A stretch of 64,000 nucleotides of DNA from Haloarcula amylovorans (GTDB lineage Archaea > Halobacteriota > Halobacteria > Halobacteriales > Haloarculaceae), in contig NZ_SRIF01000001.1 of assembly GCF_004681185.1 (NCBI RefSeq), positions 1,054,001 through 1,118,000 of the forward strand. The letters run 5' to 3'. The notes under the pieces were generated by a model. That model was given only the letters and a program-made list of their open reading frames with translations, ran no database searches and had not been told where the DNA came from. Every line of letters begins with the position of its first letter. The first letter of the stretch is position 1. The position numbers and the translations under genes are program-made. Of this stretch, positions 42,184 to 52,400 are shown piece after piece.

Positions 42184-43341
42184 CTACACCATTCCCTTCC
42201 CGAGTAGCTCCCGGGCGATGATGTTCTTCTGAATCTCGGTCGTCCCCTCGTAAATCTGGGTTATCTTGGCGTCGCGGTAGAACCGTTCGATGTCGAAATC
42301 GTCGACGTAGCCAGCGCCGCCGTGAATCTGGACCGCCTCGTCGGCCGTCTCGACGGCGACGCGGGAGGCCTTCTCCTTGGCCATCGACGCGAGCTGGGTG
42401 AGCTGATCGTCGGCGTTGTCGACGCTCCACGCCGATTTGTAGGTCAGTTGTCGAGCGGCTTCGATGTCGGTGAACATCTCGGCGAGTTTGTGCTGAATGG
42501 CCTGGAACTCGGAGATGGACCGACCGAACTGTTCGCGGTCTTTGGCGTATTCGAGTGCGCGTTCGGCCGCGCCCCGAGCGATGCCGACTCCCTGCGCGGC
42601 GACGCCGGTTCGCGTCTCGTCGAAGAACTGCATTATCTGGAGGAAGCCGGCCCCGCGGGTGCCGACGAGGTTCTCCTCGGGAACGCGCACGTCGTTTAAC
42701 AGCAACTCGGCCGTGTCAGACGCGCGGATGCCGAGTTTCCCCGTTATCTTTTCAGCCTCGAACCCGTCCCGGTCTGCCTCAACGAGGATCTGTGAGAAGC
42801 CGTTGTACCGACCTTCGGCATCGGGGTCCGTCTGGCAGAGGACGACGAAGTAGTCGCCGACGGTCCCGTTGGTGATCCACATCTTGTTGCCGTCGACGAC
42901 CCACTCGTCGCCGTCCTTGCGGGCTTCCGTGGAGACTGACGAGACGTCCGACCCGGTGTCGGGTTCGGAGATGGCCGTCCCCATGATAGCGTCGCCCGTC
43001 GCTACCGGTTCGAGGTACTCCTCCTTCTGGGCTTCTGTCCCGAACCCCACGAGCGCGTCCGCGCCGAACGCCGCGGACTGGATACACAGGCCGATACCGG
43101 GGTCGGCGGCAAACAGTTCCTCGGCGATGATGGCGTTTGTCAGTGTATCGTAGCCGACACCACCGTGTTCCAGCGGGATATTCGCGCCGGTCAACCCCAT
43201 CTCGGCGGCCTCCTCGACTATCTCGCGGGGGAACTTCTCTTCGCGGTCGTACTCCGTCGCGACGGGGACGATCTCGTTTTCGGCGAACCGCTGTACCTCA
43301 TCACGAATCTGGCGCTGCTCGTCGGACAAGTCGAAGTCCAT
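42184..43341 (-). CDS. Acyl-CoA dehydrogenase (short/branched-chain type)
   Basis: 385 residues from ATG 43341 (MDFDLSDEQRQIRDE). AISEPDTGSDVSSVST, the WITNGTVGDYFVV flavin region and QIYEGTTEIQKNIIAREL with the catalytic Glu are typical. It is divergent from the 3-hydroxyacyl-CoA dehydrogenase/hydratase fusion (115 bp between starts), so the first three beta-oxidation steps are encoded here back to back. It is a paralogue of 27316-28449. Confidence 0.92.
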   Translation of the reverse strand: MDFDLSDEQRQIRDEVQRFAENEIVPVATEYDREEKFPREIVEEAAEMGLTGANIPLEHGGVGYDTLTNAIIAEELFAADPGIGLCIQSAAFGADALVGFGTEAQKEEYLEPVATGDAIMGTAISEPDTGSDVSSVSTEARKDGDEWVVDGNKMWITNGTVGDYFVVLCQTDPDAEGRYNGFSQILVEADRDGFEAEKITGKLGIRASDTAELLLNDVRVPEENLVGTRGAGFLQIMQFFDETRTGVAAQGVGIARGAAERALEYAKDREQFGRSISEFQAIQHKLAEMFTDIEAARQLTYKSAWSVDNADDQLTQLASMAKEKASRVAVETADEAVQIHGGAGYVDDFDIERFYRDAKITQIYEGTTEIQKNIIARELLGKGMV

Positions 43342-43455
43342 GTGTCGTATGTTCACTCGGCACCCAATTAATGGTTCGTGACCTGAAATAAACTCGATAG
43401 AGGTTTGTCACCGAGAGAAACGTTGAAACGTGGTCCGGCAGTGGGGACATACGTC

Positions 43456-45420
43456 ATGGACTTCGAGGACATCGGTACGGTCGCGGTGCTCGGTGCAGGT
43501 AACATGGGTCACGGAATCGCCGAGGTCGCCGCGCTCGCCGGCTATCAGGTGCAGATGCGCGACATCAAAGAGGAGTTCGTTCAGGACGGCTACGACAACA
43601 TCGAGTGGTCGCTGAACAAACTCGCGGAGAAGGACCAGCTCACCCAGGAAGAAGCCAACGAGGCCCTCGACCGCGTCACCGCGCTCGTCGACGTTGAGGA
43701 CGCCGTCAGCGACGCCGACGTCGTCATCGAGGCCGTCCCCGAGAAGATGGAGATAAAGAAAGACGTCTACACCGACGTCGAGAAGTACGCCAAAGACGAC
43801 GCCATCTTCGCGACGAACACATCCAGTCTCTCTATCACCGAACTCTCGGAGGTCACCGAACGCCCGGAGCAGTTCTGCGGGATGCACTTTTTCAACCCCC
43901 CGGTCCGGATGCAACTCGTCGAGGTCATCTCCGGGGAGTACACCGCCGACGAGACGCTCGACACCATCGAAGAACTCGCCGAGGCGTTCGATAAGACGCC
44001 CGTCCGCGTCCGTAAGGACTCGCCCGGCTTCATCGTCAACCGCATCCTCGTCCCGCTGATGAACGAGGCCTGCTGGCTCGTCCACGACGACGTCGCCACC
44101 ATCGAGGAGGTCGACTCGACCACGAAGTTCGACATCGGCCTCCCGATGGGGTCGTTCGAACTCTCGGACCAGGTCGGTAACGACGTCGGCCTGCACGTCC
44201 TCGAATACATGCACGAGATGCTCGGCGACGCCTACGAGCCGTGCCCGCTCCTCGAACGCAAAGTCGACAGCGAGGAACTCGGGAAGAAGACCGGCAAGGG
44301 CTTCTACGACTACGACGACGGCGGCGCGGACATCCCGACCGACGCCGGCCGCGACGACGTCGAGAACCGCCTGCTAGCCGTGATGGCCAACGAGGTCGGC
44401 AAGCTCGTTGAGAACGACGTGGCCCCTGTCGCGGACATCGACGAGGCAGTCATGCTCGGCGGCGGCTTCCCCGAAGGCCCCGCGAAACTCGCCGACAAGG
44501 CTGGCCTGGACTCTCTCGTCGAGACGCTCGAAGTCGTCCACGAAGAAACCGGCCAAGAGCGCTACGAAGTCTCCGACGGCCTGCGGTCGGCCGCCGAAGC
44601 GGGCGGCTTCTACGGGGCAGACGACGACACGGCAGCCGAGTTCGAGAACATCAACGTCGCCGCCGTCGGCGAGATGGTTGGTCACATCGAACTCGACCGC
44701 CCCCACCGGATGAACACCGTCAGCCCGGAGCTGATGGACGAACTCGCAGACGCCGTCGATATCCTCAGCGACGACGACGAGATCCGCGCAATACTGCTGA
44801 CCGGGGCCGGTGACAAGGCGTTCTCCGCCGGGGCCGACGTCCAGTCGATGGCCTCCAACGCGACGCCGCTCGAAGCCGTCGAGCTTTCCAAGAAGGGCCA
44901 GGAGACCTTCGGCAAACTGGAGAAGTGTCCGATGCCGGTCGTCGCCGGTATCGACGGGTACGCGCTGGGCGGCGGGATGGAACTGGCCACCTGTGCGGAC
45001 CTCCGCGTCGCCTCGAAACGCTCGGAGCTCGGCCAACCCGAACACGACCTCGGCCTCCTGCCGGGATGGGGCGGCACCCAGCGGCTGGCAAACATCGTCG
45101 GCGAGGGTCGCGCCAAGGAGATTATCTTCACCGCTGAGCGCTACGACGCCGAGGAGATGGCCGACTACGGCTTCATCAACGAAGTCGTCGGCAACAGCGA
45201 ACTCGAAGACCGCGCGTTCGAACTGGCCGCCGACCTCGCCGCCGGCCCACCGGTCGCCCAGAAGTTCACCAAGCGGGCGATGCTCGCCGGCCGCGACGAC
45301 ACCGAGGCCGGCCTTGAAGTCGAGTCACAGGCCTTCGGCCACCTCATCGGTACGGAGGACGTGATGGAGGGCATCACGGCGTTCATGGGCGACGGGGAGC
45401 CGAACTTCCAGGGGAAGTAA
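43456..45420 (+). CDS. 3-hydroxyacyl-CoA dehydrogenase/enoyl-CoA hydratase fusion
   Basis: 654 residues from ATG 43456 (MDFEDIGTVAVLGAGN). The N-terminal half is a hydroxyacyl-CoA dehydrogenase: GAGNMGHGIAE NAD site, ATNTSSLSI, MHFFNPPVRMQLVEVI. The C-terminal half from about 420 is a crotonase: GDKAFSAGADVQSM and VAGIDGYALGGGMELA form the oxyanion pocket, and PEHDLGLLPGWGGTQRL follows. It hydrates enoyl-CoA and oxidises hydroxyacyl-CoA. The order is the reverse of bacterial FadB, as usual in archaea. A GC hairpin (45433-45447) follows the stop. Confidence 0.93.
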   Translation: MDFEDIGTVAVLGAGNMGHGIAEVAALAGYQVQMRDIKEEFVQDGYDNIEWSLNKLAEKDQLTQEEANEALDRVTALVDVEDAVSDADVVIEAVPEKMEIKKDVYTDVEKYAKDDAIFATNTSSLSITELSEVTERPEQFCGMHFFNPPVRMQLVEVISGEYTADETLDTIEELAEAFDKTPVRVRKDSPGFIVNRILVPLMNEACWLVHDDVATIEEVDSTTKFDIGLPMGSFELSDQVGNDVGLHVLEYMHEMLGDAYEPCPLLERKVDSEELGKKTGKGFYDYDDGGADIPTDAGRDDVENRLLAVMANEVGKLVENDVAPVADIDEAVMLGGGFPEGPAKLADKAGLDSLVETLEVVHEETGQERYEVSDGLRSAAEAGGFYGADDDTAAEFENINVAAVGEMVGHIELDRPHRMNTVSPELMDELADAVDILSDDDEIRAILLTGAGDKAFSAGADVQSMASNATPLEAVELSKKGQETFGKLEKCPMPVVAGIDGYALGGGMELATCADLRVASKRSELGQPEHDLGLLPGWGGTQRLANIVGEGRAKEIIFTAERYDAEEMADYGFINEVVGNSELEDRAFELAADLAAGPPVAQKFTKRAMLAGRDDTEAGLEVESQAFGHLIGTEDVMEGITAFMGDGEPNFQGK

Positions 45421-45479
45421 GGGGACCATCGTCAGAGCTCTGCTCTGGCGGAAGTGAGCCCGATTTCCAAGGGAAGTAA
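45397..45479 (+). repeat. Imperfect tandem duplication of the fusion gene's 3' end
   Basis: The last 24 bp of the gene (45397-45420, ending GGGAAGTAA) recur at 45456-45479 with 20 of 24 bases identical, including the stop codon. The 35 bp between them contain the hairpin CAGAGC-tct-GCTCTG. Confidence 0.5.
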
Positions 45480-45649
45480 CGTCATCGAGTCTAAGTAGCT
45501 CCGTTTCACCCAGTGCGTCGGTTTTTTGCGACCGAACTTTGTCAGTCGTCGAACAGCCTCGCAGACGGGTCGAGCGGCCCGTGTGACCGCGCCCCAGAGA
45601 GCCGGGATTTCGATGGGGTTAAATTGGAGCACCCGAAACGCCAGAATGC

Positions 45650-45724
<75 letters not shown>

Positions 45725-45959
45725 CATTTCTATCGAAGCAACGGAACGATAGAGCGTCCGCGATGTTCTCAGATTACCGTGAAGTCTAAGTGGAGATTGT
45801 CAACTCGCCGACAGGTTCGAACATCGACGGCGGCCATCCGTCGAGGCTCGCACTCACTTCGCGATTGCGCTCCTATATCGAGGGCGAATGTCGCCGAAGC
45901 GAACAGTAAGAGAGTGAAGGCAGTAGCTATTTCCCCAATCCACGAGACAGACAGACCAC

Positions 45960-47141
45960 ATGCAAGCAGTCGTTCTCGCGGCTGGGGAAGGCACACGGAT
46001 GCGGCCGCTGACCGCGAACACACCGAAACCCATGCTGCCCGTCGCCGACCGACCGCTCGTCGCCCACACCGCCGACATGGCCATCGAAGCCGGGGCCGAC
46101 GAACTGATCTTCGTGGTGGGCTACGAAGCAGACGCCGTCCGGTCGTACTTCGGTGAGACGTACCGCGGTGCGCCGGTTTCCTTCGCCGTCCAAGAAGAAC
46201 AGCAGGGGACAGCTGATGCCGTCAACGCCGCGTACGAACACCTAGACGGCCCGTTCGCCGTTCTCAACGGCGACAACCTCTACGACGAGGAGAGTATCTC
46301 GACGCTGTTCGACGCAGCGCCGTCTATCGCGGCGTTTCGCGTCGGCGACCCCTCGAACTACGGCGTCCTCTCGACGGACGGCGACAACGTCACGGACATC
46401 GTCGAGAAACCGGAAGACCCGCCAACGGAACTCGCAAATGCCGGGGCGTACGTCTTCCCCGCCGAAGCCCGCGAGTGGCTGGACGTTCCCCTCAGCGACC
46501 GCGGGGAGCGCGAGATCACGGACGTGGTCGCCCGCGTCATCGAAGAGCGCTCGGTTACGGCCGTCGAAGTCGACCGCTGGCTGGACGTGGGCCGGCCGTG
46601 GGAACTACTCGAAGCCAACGAGTGGAAACTCGACGAACAGACCCGTCGTATCGACGGCGACGTTCGCGGCGACGCGGAGCTACGCGGCAACGTCGTCGTC
46701 GAGGAGGGCGCAGTCATCGAGCCCGGCGTTACCATCGAAGGACCGGCGCTCGTCCGGTCGGGCGCGCATCTCGGGCCGAACGCGTATGTCCGCGGCGCGA
46801 CGATGCTCGGCGAGAACACGCACATCGGTCACGGTGTCGAAATCAAGAACACCGTCGTCATGGCTGACTCGAACGTCCCACACGTCACCTACGTTGGCGA
46901 CAGCGTGCTGGGCCACGACGTGAACTTCGGCGCGGGGACGCAGGTGGCGAACCTGCGTCACGACGGCACCGAAGTCGAGATGACGGTGAAAGGCGACCGA
47001 GTCTCGACGGGTCGCCGGAAGTTCGGCGTCGTCGCGGGCGACGGCGCTCGAACCGCTATCAACACCAGTCTCAACCCCGGCGTCGTCCTCTCGCCCGGTG
47101 CGACGACGACGCCCGGCGAGAGCGTCACTCGGGACCGGTAG
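45960..47141 (+). CDS. Bifunctional sugar-1-phosphate nucleotidyltransferase/acetyltransferase (GlmU-type)
   Basis: 393 residues. The N-terminal nucleotidyltransferase has LAAGEGTRMRPLT at about 6-18, KPMLPVADRP and NGDNLYDEES. The C-terminal half is a left-handed beta-helix (IDGDVRGDAELRGNVVVEEG...) as in archaeal GlmU-like glucosamine-1-phosphate acetyltransferase/uridylyltransferases. It makes UDP-GlcNAc or another NDP-sugar for glycosylation. The exact sugar is not decided by the sequence. Confidence 0.85.
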   Translation: MQAVVLAAGEGTRMRPLTANTPKPMLPVADRPLVAHTADMAIEAGADELIFVVGYEADAVRSYFGETYRGAPVSFAVQEEQQGTADAVNAAYEHLDGPFAVLNGDNLYDEESISTLFDAAPSIAAFRVGDPSNYGVLSTDGDNVTDIVEKPEDPPTELANAGAYVFPAEAREWLDVPLSDRGEREITDVVARVIEERSVTAVEVDRWLDVGRPWELLEANEWKLDEQTRRIDGDVRGDAELRGNVVVEEGAVIEPGVTIEGPALVRSGAHLGPNAYVRGATMLGENTHIGHGVEIKNTVVMADSNVPHVTYVGDSVLGHDVNFGAGTQVANLRHDGTEVEMTVKGDRVSTGRRKFGVVAGDGARTAINTSLNPGVVLSPGATTTPGESVTRDR

Positions 47142-47204
47142 ATCGGCCTCGTCCTCGCGGCGATTCTATGGGATTAAGTAGGGTGAAACCGACGCACAGG
47201 TAAG

Positions 47205-47390
47205 ATGGTCGACCCAACTTCGGACCACCACGAGGATATCGACGAGGAGGAGGCGCCGAATTGCGAGGTCTGTGGCGACGCGATAGTCAACGAGGTCACA
47301 CACCGAGTGACGACGTGGATCGCCGACGACAGCGTCCAGACCGTCCACTTCTGTGACGAGGACTGCAAGGCCGAGTGGGACGAGTCCTGA
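47205..47390 (+). CDS. Small Cys-rich zinc-binding protein (TRASH/DUF7576-like)
   Basis: 61 residues. An acidic start is followed by NCEVCGDAIVNEVTHRVTTW and VHFCDEDCKAEWDE, i.e. C-x2-C ... C-x3-C. This is a TRASH-like treble-clef pattern often involved in metal sensing. Only 63 bp separate it from the upstream nucleotidyltransferase; ATTAAGT near 47173 may be its own promoter. The function is unknown. Confidence 0.7.
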   Translation: MVDPTSDHHEDIDEEEAPNCEVCGDAIVNEVTHRVTTWIADDSVQTVHFCDEDCKAEWDES

Positions 47391-47434
47391 AATAGCCCAT
47401 TTCTGCGGACCCTCCGTCTCGTCACGGCCCGTTA

Positions 47435-47977
47435 CTATCGTTTTGCGTCGGTCGTGTCCACCGGGCCATCTACTTCGTCGTACGTCTTCTCGATGGTCTG
47501 TTGCCCGCCGATTCGCGTCGTTATCGTCCGAGTGAACGCGTCGAAGATGGTGACGACGGGGTACAACAACAGTTCGACGTATCGCAGCGGCGTCACGACT
47601 CGGAGCGCGAACGTCTGTGCGTGACCGAGTCCGTAGGACTTCGGGACGATCTCGCCAGCGACGAGGACAACGCTAGTGGCCAGTAGCGTCGTCAGAACCA
47701 CCGCGATGCTCGACTGGAACCGCTCGACGAACAGCGCCGTCAGCAGACTCGAAAGTGCGATGTTGACGACGTTGTTCCCGACGAGAATCGTCACGAGGAG
47801 ACGATGCGGGTCCGCTAATACGTCCTCGGCGGCGGCCGCTCGCGGGTCCGTCGTCGCGGCCGTCGCCAGCCACTCTCGCGAGAGGGAGAACAGCGCCGTC
47901 TCGCTACTGGAGAAGAAGGCGCTACAGCAAAGCAGTACGACGACGATGGCGAGCGTCGGCAAGACGGGTGTCGACAT
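47435..47977 (-). CDS. DUF21/CNNM-type membrane protein without CBS domains
   Basis: 180 residues with four hydrophobic segments. SAFFSSSETALFSLSREWL is the DUF21 motif (S/T-E-x-A), and LLVTILVGNNVVNIALSSLL and VLVAGEIVPKSYGL follow. CNNM/CorC proteins of this kind are implicated in Mg2+ or other divalent-cation export, usually with CBS domains that are absent here. Confidence 0.8.
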   Translation of the reverse strand: MSTPVLPTLAIVVVLLCCSAFFSSSETALFSLSREWLATAATTDPRAAAAEDVLADPHRLLVTILVGNNVVNIALSSLLTALFVERFQSSIAVVLTTLLATSVVLVAGEIVPKSYGLGHAQTFALRVVTPLRYVELLLYPVVTIFDAFTRTITTRIGGQQTIEKTYDEVDGPVDTTDAKR

Positions 47978-48082
47978 ACACGTTGGACACCGCGTCGTGT
48001 GAAAGAACCGACGAACCGCTCACGGCCCCGACGTTCGATATTTGACGGCCCCGCTATCGCTCGACACGTCAGAATGAAGGAA

Positions 48083-48157
48083 TGCTCCGTCAGGGATTCG
48101 AACCCTGGTCATCACCGTGAGAGGGTGATATGATTGGCCGGACTACACCAACGGAGC
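48083..48157 (-). tRNA. tRNA-Glu (anticodon CTC)
   Basis: 75 nt on the - strand. Acceptor GCTCCGT/ACGGAGC, discriminator A. The anticodon stem TCACC/GGTGA encloses loop CTCTCAC, anticodon CTC. The T-arm CAGGGTTCGAATCCCTG is perfect. Its first 30 nt are nearly the same as in tRNA-Glu(TTC) at 45650. Confidence 0.95.
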
Positions 48158-48224
48158 GTACATTGAATCGGAGGATGGAGATACGTATAATGATTGTGTT
48201 TCGGAACCGCTCTGTGTGGGTTTC

Positions 48225-49352
48225 TCACTCCTCTTCGAAGGGAGAACCGGCGGCGTCCGGTTCCTCGCCGGCGAGACTGATGATGTTCTCGCGACCGACT
48301 CGGAGTTTGCTGATCTCGCCGTCCGATTCCATCTCCGAGAGGAGCATGCTGACCTTCGACTTCGACCAGTCGGTGGCGTCGACGATATCGACCTGTTTCA
48401 TCCGGCCGCCGTTGGCTTCGAGCAACTTCAGAACGCGGTCATCGTCGGTGAGTAACTCGTCGTCGGCGACCGACGGTTCGGGCTCCGGTTGGGACGGTGC
48501 TCTGGACTGGCCACTAGGTGTCGTCTCGGTCGGCGTTCCCCCGGTATCCGCGCCTCCCAAGGCCGCTTCAGCGACGCCGGAACGCCACGCCGCGACGGCG
48601 ACGGCACCGAGCGCGAGGACGACAACGCCGACGACGAAGGGCAACATATCGCCCGCCAGCAGCGAGCCACCGCCGGATCCGGGCTCGTTCGCCAGTACTA
48701 CCTCGCGCGGCCCGAGTTCGATGTAGGGTCGTTGGTCGGTAAAGGACTGCTCGCCGACCCAAGTGGCGGTTTCACTGCGAGCGAGGGAGTCGGGTTGGCT
48801 CCGCGAATCCGGAGACGGCTGGGCCTCCGCGAACCCCAGGCCCGGTCCCCGTTCGACGACCAGCGACTGGTTCTGTCCGATGTAGAATCCGCCCTGGAAG
48901 ACGTCGCTGACGACGACTCGTTCGCCGGTCGCGTTGGCGAAGTTCGTCCAGAGGAACGACATGCGGACCGTCCCCGTGCTCTGGACCGGGTTGACCGAGG
49001 CGGAGCGGTCGAACGTGCGCGCACCCATCGCTCGCCCCGTCTGATTGGTTCCGTACTGCGTGAGCAACCCGGCCTGCTCGACGAAATCGACGTACAGTTC
49101 CGTCTCGTTGCTCTCGAACTCTTCGGCGAAGGCCTCGAACTGCTCCTGTTCGGATTCGTTAGTCAGCGGCGTCTGGTGTTCGATCGCCCACGTCGCGGAG
49201 CCGTTCTCGTACACCGTCACGTGGAAGGTCGTCTCCGTGAAGCCGTCGGGGGTCTGTACGCTCGCCGGTTCGGGTGCACTGAGCGCGGGCCCGGCGGCGA
49301 GGCTGGGTATCAGCAAGAGAGCGACGACGACGGCGGCGACCGCGCGAGACAT
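48225..49352 (-). CDS. Membrane-anchored winged-helix regulator (haloarchaeal DUF7345/DUF7343-type)
   Basis: 375 residues. An N-terminal signal-like helix (VAAVVVALLLIPSLAAG) leads to an extracellular domain of about 200 residues (FHVTVYENGSATWAIEH, WTNFANATGERVVV). A second helix follows (LLAGDMLPFVVGVVVLALGA), then a Pro/Glu linker and a C-terminal wHTH: DDRVLKLLEANGGRMKQVDI and WSKSKVSMLLSEMESDGEI. This plan suggests a one-component sensor that reads the outside and binds DNA inside. Its target is unknown. Confidence 0.75.
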   Translation of the reverse strand: MSRAVAAVVVALLLIPSLAAGPALSAPEPASVQTPDGFTETTFHVTVYENGSATWAIEHQTPLTNESEQEQFEAFAEEFESNETELYVDFVEQAGLLTQYGTNQTGRAMGARTFDRSASVNPVQSTGTVRMSFLWTNFANATGERVVVSDVFQGGFYIGQNQSLVVERGPGLGFAEAQPSPDSRSQPDSLARSETATWVGEQSFTDQRPYIELGPREVVLANEPGSGGGSLLAGDMLPFVVGVVVLALGAVAVAAWRSGVAEAALGGADTGGTPTETTPSGQSRAPSQPEPEPSVADDELLTDDDRVLKLLEANGGRMKQVDIVDATDWSKSKVSMLLSEMESDGEISKLRVGRENIISLAGEEPDAAGSPFEEE

Positions 49353-49401
49353 CTACGTCGTATGACCCAATGACGGCATAAAAGCGCTGTGAATGGTCCC
49401 C

Positions 49402-52400
49402 CTACCGTCTGACGCCACCGACGGCGGCGGCCAGTTTCTCGACGGGATGGACGGGCTTACTCCCGCGTGAACGGTCGCTTAACTGCGTCCGGCAGGACGC
49501 ACCGGGCGCGACGACCGCCTCGCCGCTGCTCCGGTCGACTTGCTCGTAGAGGATGCGAGCGATGGCCTTGCTCATCGAGTAGTGCTCGGCCTCGTAGCCG
49601 AAACTGCCGGCCATGCCACAGCAGCCAGAATCCAGCGGGTCCACCTCGTAGCCAGCCCGTCGGAGAACACCGACGGCGTGGTGGTCTTTGCCGACGGCCT
49701 TCTGGTGGCAGTGGCCGTGGTAGGTGAGCGCCGTCTCGCTGGGGTTCCAGTCGACGCCCGCGTCCAGCGCGAATCGGTCGAGATACTCACAGAGACCGAA
49801 GGCGTTCGCCGCGACGGTCGTCGCCGCGTCGTGGTCGTGGCCGAGGAGGTCCAGGTAGTCGGACTGGACCATCACCGCGTCGGAGGGTTCGACGACCACT
49901 ACGTCCCATCCGTCTCGCACCTCGGGAGCGACGGCCGCAACGTTCGTCGCCGCTCGGTCGCGGGCCACGTCGACGAACCCCTTTGAATGGGCCGCTCGGC
50001 CCGAGGCAGTCACGTCGTCGGGAACCCGTACGTGGACGTCAGCCGCTTCGAGCACCGCGACGGCCGCGCGGAGGACCGCCGGGTTACTGTAGTTGTTGTA
50101 GGTGTCGGGGAACAACAGCGCCCGCCGCTCGGCGTCGGTTTCCGCCACCTGCGGCCCTCTGTCGGCCCACCAGTCGGTGAAGGACTCGCGTTCGAACGTC
50201 GGCAGGTCACGCTCGCGGGCGATGCCGAGCAGCTTCTCGCTCACCAGGCCGCTACCGGGGAGTCGCTGTGCCCAGTTCGAGAGCGGCGCGAGCGCGCTCC
50301 CCGCTTTGCTGACCGTCTCGACGTTGGCGAACAGTTTCTCGCGGAGGCTCGCGCCTTCTCGTTCGTGCCGGGCATGTTCGACCTCGACTTTCAGTTTCGC
50401 CATGTCGACCTCGCTCGGACAGTCCTTCGCACAGCCCTTACAGCCGATACAGAGGTCCATCACCTCCGAGGCGAACTCGCCGTCGGTGGGGTCGTCCGGT
50501 AAGTCGCCGCTCATCGCCTGCCGGAGCATGTTCGCCCGGCCGCGGGTGGCAGTCACCTCCTCGTCGGCCGCGCGGTAGGTCGGGCACATCACGCCGCCGG
50601 TCGTCTCCTGCGGGCCGCGACAGCCGCCACAGCCGTGACACAGTTCGACCATCCCCTGCATCCCGTTCTCGTTGGGCCAGTCGAGTGCGGGGTCGAACTC
50701 GTACTCGAAGTCGTACTCCGGCGAGAAGCGAAGATTCTCCGTCATGTCGACGGTCCGGGCGCGCCGCGGGGCCTCGCCTGCATCGACGACCGACTCGGAG
50801 ACGCCGACAACCTGGCCGGGGTTCAGCAGCCAGTCGGGGTCGAACGTTCGCTTGAGGTCCTGAAACACGTCCCACACCTCGTCGCCGTACAGTTTGTGGT
50901 TCCACTGCGTGCGTGCGCGGCCGTCGCCGTGTTCACCAGAGACGCTGCCGCCGTATTCTTTGACGAGGTCTGTCGCGCCGTCGGCGATGGCCTCCATGCG
51001 CTCGACGCCTTCGACCGATTTCGTGTTGACGAGCGGGCGGATGTGGAGACACCCCGGTCCGGCGTGGGCGTAGAACGAGGCGAAGGTGCCCTCCTCCTCT
51101 AAGAGGTCCTGAAAGTCCGCGACGTACTCCGGGAGGTTCTCCGGCGGGACCGCAGCGTCCTCGATGAAACTGATGTGTTTTGCGTCGCTGGTCCGAGAGA
51201 GCAAAATCGGCAGGCCGGACTTCCGGAGTTTCCAAAAGCGCGCTCGCTCGTCGTCGTCGTGAGCCTCGCGGGCGTGGAACGCCCGAACCTCGGCAGCGGT
51301 GACGTCCGCTGCGCCGTCGCTCGGGTCGCGTTCGGTGGATACGTCACCGACGCGGTCGGCCAGTAGGTCCGCCACTTTCTGTTTGCCCTCGGCGTCGTCT
51401 TCGGCGTAGAATTCCACGAGCAACACTGCGCCGGTCTCCGCCGGGAGCATCTCGGCGACGAGGTCACCGAACTCCTCCGTGTCGGCCGCCAAGTCGAGCA
51501 GCACGTCGTCCAGCACTTCGACGGCCGCCGGGTCGTGGTCGAGAATCGGGGCCACGTCCTCCATCGCCGCGACGAGGTCGTCGTAGGTCAACAGCGCCAT
51601 CGCCTTCGTCTCCGGAATCGGTTCGAGCGAGACGGTCGCCTCAGTGATGACCGCGAGCGTCCCCTCGCTTCCGGCCAGCAGTCGCGCGAGATTGACCGTT
51701 CCCTCGGCACCGTATTCGCCGCGGGCCTCGCTGACGAGTCGGTCGAGATTGTAGCCCGAGACGTTGCGCTTCAGTTGCGGGAACGCCGTCTCGACGGCGT
51801 CGGTCTCCTCGTCGACGATTCGCGCGACTTCGGCGTAGATTCGCGCTTCGAGGTCCCCCTCGGGGTCGCCGTCCGCGCGGAGCGTCTCGACGGCTACCTC
51901 GCCGAAAGTCGTGACGGTGCCGTCCGCGAGGACGACCTCACAGGACTCGACGTAGTGGTCGGTCTTGCCGTACTGTAGGGAGTGTGCGCCGGTGGAGTTG
52001 TTGCCAATCGCGCCGCCCAGTGCGGACTTATCCCCCCACGCGGGGTCCGGCGCGAACTTCAGGTCGTGTGGGACGAGTTCCTCGTTCAGGTCGCCGAGTC
52101 GGACTCCCACGTCGGCTGTCACAGTTCGGCCCTGGGGGTCGATATCGCTCACGCCGTCCATGTGTCGCGTGAAGTCGAGGACGACGGCCTCGTTGACCGC
52201 CTGCCCGGCGAGGCTCGTCCCGCCGCCGCGAGGCAGTACGGGAATCTCCCGTTGTGCGCAGTAGCCGACGATAGTAGCCACGTCCTCGGTCGATTCGGGG
52301 TAGACGACGCCGACCGGCGTCACCTCGTACGCGCTGGCGTCGGTGGCGTACAGTTGCCGGGAGTACTCGTCGAACCGGATGTCGCCCGCGATTCGCTCAG

